Source: Ephydatia muelleri
Taxonomy: Eukaryota; Porifera; Demospongiae; Spongillida; Spongillidae
Assembly: GCA_013339895.1 (NCBI GenBank)
Contig: JABACO010000031.1
Location: 1 to 64,000 of the forward strand
Direction of reading: 5' to 3'
Length of the DNA: 64,000 nucleotides
In this document: piece by piece, positions 41,526 to 54,241 of the stretch
Layout: the number at the start of each line of letters is the position of its first letter
How positions within the stretch are numbered: the first letter of the stretch is position 1
The notes under the pieces: model-generated
What the model was told of the DNA's origin: nothing
The model's database searches: none
What the model saw: only the letters and a program-made list of their open reading frames with translations
Program-made: the position numbers and the translations under genes

Positions 41526-43199
41526 TAATGTGAGCTAAAGAATAGTATGCAATACGACATGCATTAGCCTTTCCTGTGCACTCACATCATGCACCTTTCT
41601 CTACAGGAAGCTTTACCTTTTGCCATAGCCCTTGCTAATCTTCTCATCTTCATTCCGATCCAGTTATTGTGTAAATGGACCTGTTCACTGTATACATTTT
41701 CAAAACATTGTGCACATACACAAATGCATACGTACAGTACACTTTCATTGTTACATAAATGGAATCTTGTGGGCAGATACTCATGTACAATACACTTGCA
41801 CACATACACACGTACCCCATGGCAAACATTAAACCTGTCTAATGATGGTACACACACCACACACACACATGTACCTTGCATGCAAGATCTGTTCTGCTGA
41901 ACCTGTCCATTGCACATGCACTTGCATTCTATTCCATTGAACTGGTCATATGGGGTGTGTCTGTGTGCGTGAGTGTTTGTTCACGTTGTGTAGGTGTGAT
42001 CTGGTGTATACACTTACACTGTATGTAACTGTTACTGTGTGGTGATTGGGTGTAAATCTGTCAGCAGTGTGCCATCCAGTGCATGTAGCAGGTGCTTTGA
42101 TTATTGAAGAACCAGGGCTACATGTAGATATGTACTACAGGGTCATTCCAAGTCAAATCATCATGCTTTATGCCACCATGTCCTCTCATGTGGAACACTT
42201 TTGTTATGAGCTTCTTTAACAATAATACTACTTTTGTTAAATTAGGTGTTGTAGGTCTAAGTAAACATTGTCAGCTAAGCCTCAAGTTTAGATAAACAAT
42301 AAAGGCCTAGCCACAGACCATAACCACCAAACTGGTATAGGGGTCTGGTTCAAGGCATGGTATATATATAAGAGAGGTCTGGGAAGGGTGACTCACTCAG
42401 TCATCAGCCACTGCAGTTTGTAGTCATGAACCGTAAGGAATTAGAAAAGTTAGCGGGAGCAGTTCTGCCTCTGGCCAAACGTCTATCCAATAGTTTAGCT
42501 TCCTGTTCGTGTTCCTCTAATGCCACAAAACAGAAATGCATATCTTTGATGTCATTCACTGGGTCAATCCACCTCATTTGACAAAGCAGATGGACAGCAC
42601 CTCTCAGATTTTGATGCAACTTCCCGTATATAGTTGTCTTCATATAAGAAGACATTTGACCATTTATTACTTTAATAACCTTAATGGTTTAGGAGATACG
42701 CATTGCTGAACAATTAACCACATTACTGATAAGCTCAACTTTGAAATGCCTTATCTTTATCCCCACTTTGAACATAGTTGCATGTTTGACATCAAATCCA
42801 AGATCTGAGGATTTACAATCAATATATGACATATGCAATTTGGAGGGAAGTCAAAAAGTTAAACATTTAATCAGTTTATAACAGAGATTTCACAAATACT
42901 GTATGAAGAAGGTTGATAGTCACCACTTTTTTTTACCAGTGTGGATATAACATTGAACTAGTGTTTTTGGAAAATAAAAAATTTGATTATGAATAACCCC
43001 TGAGAACCTCAAATGGTTTTTATGTGGATTTAACAATAAGTGTGGCTAAGTGGGTTACATAACATTCCAACCTCAGCAATCAAAACTATAATGTTACATT
43101 ATAGTTTTGATTGCTGAGGTTGGAATAACAGAATTGCACTGCAATCCTCCAAGCTTGACATGCATATTTGGAAGTTGCAACAAATGCCCTGGTACTGAG

Positions 43200-43735
43200 C
43201 CTCTCTGCAATCAGTGCGCATGTGAATATTCAATTGATACAGTAGAGGCAAGGCAATGGAGACAAACTGATCGTGCCATTATAGAAACAAAGGTGATGCC
43301 AATTGATGATTTCATCGATGCATTCACTGCCATGCTGAAAAAGTTGACAATACATGACTTGACAGCAAAATGCAGGCCAGATTTGTTCAAGAGACTAAGG
43401 AAAACCTCAAGGAAGGTGAATACCCCGCGATTGCAGACCTTTCGGAGAATGATTCTTTTGTTCAGTGTCTTACTTACACCATATGAACGGTCACAGGAGT
43501 CCAGCGAGCACCAACCAAGGCGTCAAATGTTCCATGCCAGTAGCCCACCTGAAGCCAAAACGTCAACCGATTACAAACGAGATGCTAGGGCAGATGCTTT
43601 CACAATTTGACAGGAATCACAAACCATCTCACGATCGCTTGGCAGCCATCATGCTGGGCTTCTTTGGTCTGCTAAGGGTCAGCGAGTTTACAGTACCCAA
43701 CCAGCATGGGTTTAACCCTGATCATATGTACATGT
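43200..43735 (+). pseudogene. transposon-like plus recombinase fragments (unit 2)
   Basis: Copy of 39700-40245. It carries YSIDTVEARQWRQTD and, in another frame, SPASTNQGVKCSMPVAHLKP and FFGLLRVSEFTVPNQ. Broken as in unit 1. Confidence 0.6.
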
Positions 43736-43984
43736 ATACTTGTAGTGGAGCTAAAAAAATTCAAATGGAGAGACCATTTTTGCATAAGGGATTCCCCTGG
43801 CATTTCCATGTACTTGATGACTATTGTACTGTAGCTATATTCCCCAGTCCATTGTGTGTTGCCCTGTCACACACAACTCTAAATTTGTTACCCTAGTACA
43901 TTGTGCACAGACACACACATAGACACACATACATACACACACACACATGCACACACACATGCACACACACATGCACACACACAT

Positions 43985-44021
<37 letters not shown>

Positions 44022-44369
44022 TGTACACACAAACGTCAAACAATCACACACCTACATAGATGGGTGGGTCCACACACCCTCAGGGATACTCCTACAATGA
44101 GGAAAGCCCTTCTGGCTATTAAATCTCATCGCAGAAAAATGTCTGCAAAACTAATGTTTGATGGAGACGATGAGGAGACTTCATTACATCATTACCATCA
44201 ATTAGATCACAACACAAAATTACTTTAGAGTTATCCATACTGGTATAATCTGTGTCCGTGAGTGTGGTCCCATCTCTCTCACTGGCCTGCATAATGCTAT
44301 ACATGTACATGGAGGTGGTGGTATGACAAGTGTATGTTTCATTTGTTTCATTCTTTCACTCCCTACCAG

Positions 44370-44471
44370 AACAACACAACTCCATTGTATGTGGCGAGTC
44401 AGAATGGTCACCATGATGTAGTACAGACATTGTTGGGGGCAGGTGCTGATGTCAACATAGCAAGATCTGAT
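44370..44471 (+). CDS. ankyrin-repeat exon, class B (gene 2, unit 2)
   Basis: Thirty-four codons between CCCTACCAG and GTAAGT, phase 0. It reads NNTTPLYVASQNGHHDVV and then QTLLGAGADVNIARSD. This is the cleanest class B repeat in the window. Confidence 0.85.
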
Positions 44472-44916
44472 GTAAGTGGTGGGACGTGTAACATCATGAG
44501 TCATGTAGCCATTCACTAAAGTTAAATCATGTCAGCAGTATGCCATCCAGTGCATGTAGCCTCGCATCCTGTCCCTCAATAGTGGCAGTGACTTCATAAG
44601 TGATCCCTTGTAGCTTGAAATCTGAGCTGCATTCAAATCAGACTCCCACACTCTTATGCATGGACACACATTGTGTAAATGAAACTGTATTCCTTTGGCA
44701 ACTCTCCGTGCATGTGTTTCATATGAGTGGTTCTCTATAGATCTTCCTTCAACTGCGCATTGGTCAGTACATGTACATGTGCATATAGCCGCATGTAGTG
44801 TCCAAGGGATGTATAGGAATGGTCTTCTATACATACATGTACATGTACATCGTGTCCCATAGGACTTTTTATGTAATGGGAGGCCATTGTGTACTCTGTA
44901 CATGCATTGTACACTA

Positions 44917-44970
<54 letters not shown>

Positions 44971-46636
44971 TAATGTGAGCTAAAGAATAGTATGCAATAC
45001 GACATGCATTAGCCTTTCCTGTTCACTCACATCATGCACCTTTCTCTACAGGAAGCTTTACCTTTTGCCATAACCCTTGCTAATCTTCTCATCTTCATTC
45101 CGATCCAGTTATTGTGTAAATGGACCTATACATTTTCAAAACATTGTGCACATACACAAATGCATACGTACAGTACACTTTCATTGTTAAATAAATGGAA
45201 TCTTGTGCACAGATACTCATGTACATGTACAATACACTTGCACACATACACACATACCCCATGGCAAACATTAAACCTGTCTAATGATGGTACACACACC
45301 ACACACACACATGTACCTTGCATGCAAGATCTGTTCTGCTGAACCTGTCCATTGCACATGCACTTGCATTCTATTCCATTGAACTGGTCATATGGGGTGT
45401 GTCTGTGTGCGTGAGTGTTTGTTCACGTTGTGTAGGTGTGATCTGGTGTATACACTTACACTGTATGTAACTGTTACTGTGTGGTGATTGGGTGTAAATC
45501 TGTCAGCAGTGTGCCATCCAGTGCATGTAGCAGGTGCTTTGATTATTGAAGAACCAGGGCTACATGTAGATATGTACTACAGGGTCATTCCAAGTCAAAT
45601 CATCATGCTTTATGCCACCATGTCCTCTCATGTGGAACACTTTTGTTATGAGCTTCTTTAACAATAATACTACTTTTGTTAAATTAGGTGTTGTAGGTCT
45701 AAGTAAACATTGTCAGCTAAGCCTCAAGTTTAGATAAACAATAAAGGCCTAGCCACAGACCATAACCACCAAACTGGTATAGGGGTCTGGTTCAAGGCAT
45801 GGTATATATATAAGAGAGGTCTGGGAAGGGTGACTCACTCAGTCATCAGCCACTGCAGTTCGTAGTCATGAACCGTAAGGAATTAGAAAAGTTAGCGGGA
45901 GCAGTTCTGCCTCTGGCCAAACGTCTATCCAATAGTTTAGCTTCCTGTTCGTGTTCCTCTAATGCCACAAAGCAGAAATGCATATCTTTGATGTCATTCA
46001 CTGGGTCAATCCACCTCATTTGACAAAGCAGATGGACAGCACCTCTCAGATTTTGATGCAACTTCCCATATATAGTTGTCTTCATATAAGAAGACATTTG
46101 ACCATTTATTACTTTAATGGTTTAGGAGATACGCATTGCTGAACAATTAACCACATTACTGATAAGCTCAACTTTGAAATGCCTTATCTTTATCCCCACT
46201 TTGAACATAGTTGTATGTTTGACATCAAATCCAAGATCTGAGGATTTACAATCAATATATCAATTTGGAGGGAAGTCAAAAAGTTAAACATTTAATCAGT
46301 TTATAACAGAGATTTCACAAATACTGTATGAAGAAGGTTTAGTCACCACTTTTTTTTACCAGTGTGGATATAACATTGAACTAGTGTTTTTGGAAAATAA
46401 AAAATTTGATTATGAATAACCCCTGAGAACCTCAAATGGTTTTTATGTGGATTTAACAATAAGTGTGGCTAAGTGGGTTACATAACATTCCAACCTCAGC
46501 AATCAAAACTATAATGTTAGATTATAGTTTTGATTGCTGAGGTTGGAATAACAGAATTGCACTGCAATCCTCCAAGCTTGATGTGCATATTTGGAAGTTG
46601 CAACAAATGCCCTGGTACTGAGCCTCTCTGCAATCA

Positions 46637-47155
46637 GTGGCATGTGAAAATTCAATTGATACAGTAGAGGCAAGGCAATGGAGACAAACTGATCGTGCCA
46701 TTATAGAAACAAAGGTGATGCCAATTGATGATTTCATCGATGCATTCACTGCCATGCTGAAAAAGTTGACAATACATGACTTGACAGCAAAATGCAGGCC
46801 AGATTTGTTCAAGAGACTAAGGAAAACCTCAAGGAAGGTGAATACCCCGCGATTGCAGACCTTTCAGAGAATGATTCTTTTGCTCAGTGTCTTACTTACA
46901 CCATATGAACGGTCACAGGAGTCCAGCGAGCACCAACCAAGGCGTCAAATGTTCCATGCCAGTAGCCCACCTGAAGCCAAAACGTCAACCGATTACAAAC
47001 GAGATGCTAGGGCAGATGCTTTCACAACTTGACAGGAATCACAAACCATCTCACGATCGCTTGGCAGCCATCATGCTGGGCTTCTTTGGTCTGCTAAGGG
47101 TCAGCGAGTTTACAGTACCCAACCAGCATGGGTTTAACCCTGATCATATGTACAT
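46637..47155 (+). pseudogene. transposon-like plus recombinase fragments (unit 3)
   Basis: Copy of 43200-43735 with a few base changes. Same breaks. Confidence 0.6.
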
Positions 47156-47767
47156 GTATACTTGTAGTGGAGCTAAAAAAATTGAAATGGAGAGGCCATT
47201 TTTGCATAAGGGATTTCCCTGGCATTTCCATGTACTTGATGACTATTGTACTGTAGCTATATTCCCCAGTCCATTGTGTGTTGCCCTGTCACACACAACT
47301 CTAAATTTGTTACCCTAGTACATTGTACACAGACACACACATAGACACACATACATACACACACACACATGCACACACACATGCACACACACATGCACAC
47401 ACACACACACACACATACATGTACACACAAACGTCAAACAATCACACACCTACATAGATGGGTGGGTCCACACACCCTCAGGGATACTCCTACAATGAGG
47501 AAAGCCCTTCTGGCTATTAAATCTCATCGCAGAAAAATGTCTGCAAAACTAATGTTTGATGGAGACGATGAGGAGACTTCATTACATCATTACCATCAAT
47601 TAGATCACAACACAAAATTACTTTAGAGTTATCCATACTGGTATAATCTGTGTCCATGAGTGTGGTCCCATCTCTCTCACTGGCCTGCATAATGCTATAC
47701 ATGTACATGGAGGTGGTGGTATGACAAGTGTATGTTTCATTTGTTTCATTCTTTCACTCCCTACCAG

Positions 47768-47869
47768 GACAACACAACTCCATTGTATGTGGCGAGTCAG
47801 AATGGTCACCATGATGTAGTACAACCGTTGTTGGGAGCAGGTGCTGATGTCAACATAGCAACATCTGTT
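47768..47869 (+). CDS. ankyrin-repeat exon, class B (gene 2, unit 3)
   Basis: Thirty-four codons between CTACCAG and GTAAGT, phase 0. It reads DNTTPLYVASQNGHHDVV and then QPLLGAGADVNIATSV. Two coding changes stand out against unit 2: Thr to Pro before LLGAG, and the last Asp to Val. Pro there would disturb the second helix. Confidence 0.8.
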
Positions 47870-48311
47870 GTAAGTGGTGGGACGTGTAACATCATGAGTC
47901 ATGTAGCCATTCACTAAAGTTAAATCATGTCAGCAGTATGCCATCCAGTGCATGTAGCCTCGCATCCTGTCCCTCAATAGTGGCAGTGACTTCATAAGTG
48001 ATCCCTTGTAGCTTGAAATCTGAGCTGCATTCAAATCAGACTCCCACACTCTTATGCATGGACACACATTGTGTAAATGAAACTGTATTCCTTTGGCAAC
48101 TCTCCGTGCATGTGGAGTTCCCATATGAGTGATTCTCTATAGATCCTCCTTTAACTGCGCATTGGTCGGTACATGTGCATATAGCCGCATGTAGTGTCCA
48201 AGGGATGTATAGGAATGGTCTTCTATACATACATGTACATGTACATTGTGTCCCATAGGACTTTTTATGTAATGGGAGGCCATTGTGTACTCTGTACATG
48301 CATTGTACACT

Positions 48312-48355
<44 letters not shown>

Positions 48356-48914
48356 CACACACACGCACTGTAATGTGAGCTAAAGAATAGTATGCAATAC
48401 GACATGCATTAGCCTTTCCTGTGCACTCACATCATGCACCTTTCTCTACAAGAAGCTTTACTTTTTGCCATAGCCCTTGCTAATCTGAAGAAGTCTCATC
48501 TTCATTCCGATCTAGTTATTGCATGGCCTTCGGACCTCTTGCAGTGACTTTGGGTTCTTATTTCTCACGCTGTTTTCACAAAGCGTACATGTACATGAAT
48601 GTACACACTTGTGCACACAATGTATTTCTATGTCAATGGACCTGTTCACTGTATTCTTTTTCAAAACATTGTGTGCACATACACAAATGCATACGTACAG
48701 TACACTTACATTGTTGCATAAATGGAATCTTGTGCGCAGATACTCATGTACAATACACTTGCACACATACACGCATACCCCATGGCAAACATTAAACCTG
48801 TCTAATGATGGTACACACACCACACACACACATGTACCTTGCATGCAAGATCTGTTCTGCTGAACCTGTCCATTGCACATGCACTTGCATTCTATTCCAT
48901 TGAACTGGTCATAT

Positions 48915-49499
48915 GCATGTATGAGAGGCCACTCATTCTATTCTCAATTTCTGTACTGTGACTGTGCTTTTGTACTTGTAGTGCCGTCTCTATTCATTCA
49001 TGATGTTGACAACTTCTCTCATGCATGTGGAGCTCCCTTATGACAGGTGTTCTGTACATACCATGCAACATGAGACTCACAACAACTTTCACTGAGAAGG
49101 AATGCAACAGTGCTTTTCATTCATTCTCGTCGCTGTTTTTGCCTCTTTTGTTCTGGACACTTGCAGTGAATTCCATCTCTTGTTTCTAACTACTAGATGT
49201 AGATGTAGTGTTACTGTACTGTCAACCTAATTACTTTGCTGCAATACTCTTCCCTCAGTACACTCGTCTAGCACTCTGCACAAGTGCTCCATGCATTGAT
49301 TGACCTTCCTACCAGGGTAGGGTTGCATTGGTAAAGATTTTAATTGTTGGCTATGGAGCTACATGTAGATAATGAATAATGTTTCTAACTTCTTTATTAT
49401 GTGTGTGTAAACTAACCAGGTCCCTAACTTACCACAATCTCGAATGATTGTTTAGGTGCTGTAGAATTAATCACTATATAGGCCTTTCAACACATATAA
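48915..49499 (+). other. unique intron, no gene seen
   Basis: Not found elsewhere in the window. No coding signal. Confidence 0.4.
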
Positions 49500-49615
49500 G
49501 TGGTCTTGGAGTGGGGTGGGGAGGAGGGACACATTTGTGGCAATGAAATTGTTCAAACCAAACCACTTTTCATGTGACAGTCGAGCCTCTGGTTATGATG
49601 ACATTTGTATTGCAG

Positions 49616-49633
49616 AATGGTTGCAGTCCATTT
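49616..49633 (+). pseudogene. ankyrin exon truncated after six codons
   Basis: The full class A upstream flank and acceptor (TTGTATTGCAG, 49605-49615) are kept. After NGCSPF the sequence jumps to the downstream intron at CATACCATAAGCCTGG, losing the rest of the exon, its donor and about 200 bp of intron. If spliced in it would break the frame. Confidence 0.75.
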
Positions 49634-50509
49634 TACACATACCATAAGCCTGGTAATTGATCATGATGTAACTACATGTACATGTATTGTGTAACATAAC
49701 TATTGTACTGTAGCTATATTTCCCAGTCCATTGTGTGCTGCACCCACCTCCACAATCACATACCAACACAGAATAGCACAGTATTTATACACATAGAATG
49801 GGAGCCTGTAAACTGACATAGACTTACGGATGGGCCCACAAACCCTCCGCCCACACTATGCGATAAACCAGCAGTGAGGAATGCCCTTCTGGTGATAAAA
49901 CCTCATTGGAGAAAAATATCTACACAAACCAATTTTAGTGTCATGAAACTGCTGATTAAAAAAACACTTGAAAACACAGACATTTGCAGGTTTTAGTTTT
50001 CAAAGTTCTAACATACTCTATTATCTATGGTGTGAGTGTATTTATATGTACATGTGTGGTGTCCATGTGTTGTGTGTGGTGTCCATGTGTTGTAACAGCT
50101 GTCCTTTCGTGGTTCTTCCTCTTCTGGTCTTACTTCACAAGAGTTGTGTTCCACACCAGTTGACACATGATGCACACAACATGACCTACGCACAATATTA
50201 TTATTTATCCACCCTTTGGCCATTTTTCCCACTACTTTTGATCTATTTCAATGACTTGCAGCTTCCCACAATCACATACCAACACAGAATAGCACAATAT
50301 TTACACACATAGAATAGGAGCCTGTAAAAGGTAGCGAAATAAATCAACATCCATTTCTCAACTTTTTTTTTTAATATGGGTAGCTGCAAATATCCCTAAG
50401 GCACTTGCCTGACAGATGTATGGAGAGAAGAACCACTGGACTGTAATACAGTGTACCAATTGAAAGACTCAGATGTGGGTGTGTCTCTGATTGTTTGAGT
50501 GTTTGTACA
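49634..50509 (+). repeat. duplicated intron plus MITE A interior
   Basis: Matches 34760-35440. The stretch at 50325-50475 is an internal piece of MITE family A without ends. Confidence 0.5.
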
Positions 50510-50985
50510 TGATGTCATTCCAAGTCAAATCATCATGCTTTATGCCACCATGTCATTCAATTTGGCACGATTTTGTTATGAGTTTTTTCAACAATAATAA
50601 TAATTTAGGCAATTTAATAGTATCAAATGCTCAGCCATTGCTGGCTCATGCTTTGCCTGCTGGAGCCGTTGTGTTTTGAATATGTATTATGATAACAAAT
50701 GAATTGTAAGCAAAATAAAGAAATAAATAAAGGCAAATTTTTTGGCCACATGCAATGGTCCTGTTAGTCTTTGGATGACAAACTTAAGCATGAACATACA
50801 AATAATGATGGACTTTCGACTCTTATTGATGAAATATCTGTTAGTAAGCTTGAAATGATGCGAAAAAATGTGTTACTCGAATATAGTTAATTCTCAATTT
50901 TGCTAGTTGTGAGAGTACCATGTAGTTCGTTTATACCCAAAACAAATCAGTGCCAGAGATATTAAGGCTTAAGATACAAACCGAT
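50510..50985. mobile_element. family C element without the RT insert
   Basis: Left end TCATTCCAAGTCAAATCATC. It matches 7109-7980 but skips 7301-7720, and lacks the right terminal repeat. It shows what the 7.1 kb copy looked like without the retroelement piece. Confidence 0.6.
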
Positions 50986-51554
50986 AAACCAACAGTGAGG
51001 AATGCCCTTCTGGTGATAAAACCTCATTGGAGAAAAATATCTACAAAAACCAATTTCAGTGTTATGGAACTGCTGATAAAAAAATACTTGAAAACACAAA
51101 CAGACATTTGCAGGTATTAGTTTTCAAAGTTCTAACATATTCTGTTACCAATGGTGTCAGTGTGTTTGTATGTACATGTGTGGTATCCATGTGCTGTGTG
51201 TGGTGTCCATGTATTGTAACAGCTGTCCTTTCTTCGCTCTTCCTCTTCTGGTCTTATTTCACGAGAGTTGTGTTCCACACCAGTTGACACATGATGCACA
51301 CAACATGACCTACGCACAATATTATTATTTATCCACCCTTTGGCCATTTTTCCCACTACTTTTGATCTATTTCAATGACTTGCAGCTTCCCACAATCACA
51401 TACCAACACAGAATAGCACACACATAGAATGGGAGCCTGTAAAAGATAGCGAAAAATAGCAACCTCCATTTCTCACCTTTTTTTTTAAATATGGGTATAG
51501 CTGCTAATATCCCTGAGGCGCTTGCCTGACAGATGTGTATACATGGAGAGACGA

Positions 51555-51987
51555 ACCACCAAAGGCGGCCCTGGTAGAGCGACTCTACCTGCACCTTCAG
51601 GATCCCTCCTCAAGTGAGCCAGAGCCAGAACATGAAGACGTGCCCGATGCTACACCCGAGTCCGAAGATACCTGCGAAGAGGGTGGAACAACCGAGTCAA
51701 CTCTGTACATCTTCAACCAGTTTGCCTCTGCCCTTCACTGGATCATGGCCACCAACTATGCAGCAGATCTGATCCACTACCTTGATGATTTCCTCCTGGC
51801 TGGCCCACCTGGACAACCCACCTGTAGTGAGTCAACGGAAACCATGCTTAGAGTGTGCGAGAGGCTGGGGATCCCAGTTGCCTTGGACAAGCTGGAAGGT
51901 CCAGCGACCACCATCACGTTCCTTGGCATCACCATCAACACCACACTCCAACAGCTGCAGTTACCACCAGACAAGCTGCAAGAAATG
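51555..51987 (+). pseudogene. gag-like/RT fusion fragment
   Basis: It starts inside the SAP-like motif (AALVERLYLHLQDPSS), then the Glu-rich linker (shorter here) and the RT part IHYLDDFLLAGPPG to LQLPPDKLQEM. Same joint as at 33177. It is cut at about 51987 by unrelated sequence. Confidence 0.7.
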
Positions 51988-52224
51988 ATCCAGAGGAAAG
52001 CCACCGTGAGTACGGAAAGAGAGTACAGAAATTGAGATTTAATAGGGATAATATAGTAGGGGATTGGAAGCAGAGGCAATTAGCACTGACTATCGCGGTG
52101 CATCCTAGGTAGAAGCCATTGAAGTGCTCCTTGCACAGGGCCATGTCATCTTAAAATCTGAACAAGAAAAAATAATAGAACACACAAAGCGAAATAAAAC
52201 ATTTAGAATATACGCAATTGTTAA

Positions 52225-52664
52225 CAAATAACGGAAATCACACTATGGTGTCTTTCTAAGAGCTTTTGACTTTTGAGTCGTCTTCTTCTGGGTCACTTGT
52301 AGTGCTCAACCCATGCACTAGCCATTGAAAAGCCTCGAATAACAATCCAGATGTCAATGATCATGGCTATATCATCACTCCATGAAGCAGTCAATACTGA
52401 CCAGCAGAACAAGATGTCATCATTTTGCTTAATCTGAGCCTGCACATCACGAAGTTCAGACCCTGCTAGTACATGATGTCGTATGCAGTATTCCATGGCG
52501 AGGAAAAGCTCAAACGTAAGATTATTGATGTGTGTAAGACCTCCACGATCTATTGCAATAATCCATTCAGTAGATGGGCAATAACCCCATATCATCTCTA
52601 ACGTAACGTAAATTTTTGGTGTTCCTTTCCAGCGTTTTATACATGTAGTAATCGCACAACGCAC
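52225..52664 (-). pseudogene. unrecognised transposon-like ORF
   Basis: A 123-codon open frame on the minus strand (52293-52664) with SASWSDDIAMIIDIWIVIRG-type helices, ending SMASAWVEHYK. After a frame break it reads TQKKTTQKSKALRKTP (52230-52290). The IRGFxxAxxWxExYK…KSKALRK ending is one I know from uncharacterised transposon-like proteins of cnidarians and sponges. It sits in about 1 kb of otherwise unique DNA (51988-52960). Confidence 0.35.
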
Positions 52665-53089
52665 TTTGAAGCTATGCCCTGTGTATCAAAGCACTTTTCA
52701 GGCCTAGTGGTATTGGAAAAAGCATACTCAGGAGGGTCTTGTCGCGCAACCGACTGTCGAAATATCCCAGCCAAAATAAGCGGTCACGTAACACATAATC
52801 TACGTCCTACTCAAGCAAGGATTAGTTTCAAAACTTATAATTTCCATCAATGCACAATACTACATCAGGAATATATTTAAAGCACAAAAGAGGGGCTAAA
52901 GCTTTACTAGGTAACGAGTGGTTACTCGGGCAAAACAAAAATCAATCCTTTCACTACTTTGAAGCGGAAAACTAATGACTATGAATTAAGCTAACGTTAA
53001 ATGAATACATAAGTCTAACCAGTATTAATATAACTATTCGTTGACCGCATTATTGTAACATTTTGACTTACACTGTGTCTGTTGTTCTA

Positions 53090-53893
53090 GACAGTACGTG
53101 TACACTGTAGTTACACCTACATTCACATATACATGTATCTTGTTAGGGGGTCACATCCATTTCCATTTCCATCCTCTTCTCTCCTCCCCCCCTCCCCTTC
53201 CATCTATCTCCCTGCTTTCAGCATTGTACAGTACGTCTCAGTTGTTATGTATTCATACATACATTGCAATGATGGCATTGTTTGGAAGTACTCCTATAGT
53301 AGTTAACTTGTCCTTGGAAACTGGTTCAAAGAACTTGCACTGGCAGCTTAGAATATTGCTTGTACATTGTACATAGAGATAATTCCCTCAATTCAGTAAC
53401 AAGGTTGATGATGTAACTACATGTACAGTACCACTGATGTGTGTTTTGGTTTAGTGTGTAAATGTAAGCATGATGTCATTCAATGCATGTATTCTCACAT
53501 CCCAGTCAGCATGTGGGCCATGTGCACCTGTATCCTAGTAGTTGTAATTAGAGCACTACGGTTCACAGCCTTGTACGTCAGTCAGCTAGCAGTATGCACT
53601 TCATGGGTGTACATTGAATTCTGTGCATTTACTGTCAGGGGTAAATGTCCAGTGTACATGTCATTCTGATAATGGTCCGTATTAAACTAATGTACACACA
53701 TAGCTTACACACCTTGCCTCAACTGGTTGTTGATCTACATGTAGGCTGGTCCAATCGTCTTGGAGCAAATTTAATTGATAGGCCATATTGCATGAAGGAT
53801 TCCCCTGGCTTCTCCATGTACTTGATACCTATTGTACTGTAGCTATTTTTCCCAGTCCATTGTGTGTTGCCCTGTCACGCACGCACACACACA

Positions 53894-53942
<49 letters not shown>

Positions 53943-54142
53943 ACATACAAACACAGAATACTATCTAAGGTCCAAATGCATGCCTTAAATACATGTTCCC
54001 TAGCATGTAGAGTTGATTGTGCATAAATGGTCTTGGGGTGGGGTGGGGAGGAGGGACACATTGTGGCAGTGAAATTGTTCAACCCGGAACCACTTTTCAT
54101 GTGACAGTCCAGCCTCTGGTTATGATGACATTTGTATTGCAG
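53090..54142 (+). repeat. duplicated flank of class A exon
   Basis: Near-identical to 62090-63144, and from 53540 also to 33720-34471. It includes a (CA)n at 53882-53938, much shorter than at 34083. Confidence 0.7.
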
Positions 54143-54241
54143 AATGGTTGCAGTCCATTATACATTGCAAGTATTATTGGACATCTTGATGTAGTGAAGA
54201 CACTATTGGAGGCTGGAGCTAATATCAATCAGGCCAATAAG
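54143..54241 (+). CDS. ankyrin-repeat exon, class A (gene 2)
   Basis: Thirty-three codons, acceptor TTGTATTGCAG, donor GTACAG, phase 0. It reads NGCSPLYIASIIGHLDVV and then KTLLEAGANINQANK. Intact, and almost identical to 63145. Confidence 0.85.

Larger units (their letters stand above)
38409..41950 (+). repeat. tandem segmental duplication, unit 1
   Basis: First of three direct copies of 3.44-3.54 kb. Order inside each: module B, DIRS-like 5' region with TATA box, start of the gag frame, a foreign insert with an inverted repeat, recombinase fragment, (CA)n, class B ankyrin exon, second (CA)n, then the border near GAACTGGTCATATG. Confidence 0.85.
41951..45392 (+). repeat. tandem segmental duplication, unit 2
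   Basis: Direct copy of unit 1. Units 2 and 3 share changes against unit 1 (for example AAACGTCTATCC, and the shorter text after the 39.5 kb palindrome), so they are the most recent pair. Confidence 0.85.
45393..48914 (+). repeat. tandem segmental duplication, unit 3
   Basis: Direct copy of unit 2. It carries about 80 extra bases near 48490-48640, shortened CA tracts, and a changed ankyrin exon. The duplication ends at CTGGTCATATG; unique sequence follows. Confidence 0.85.
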
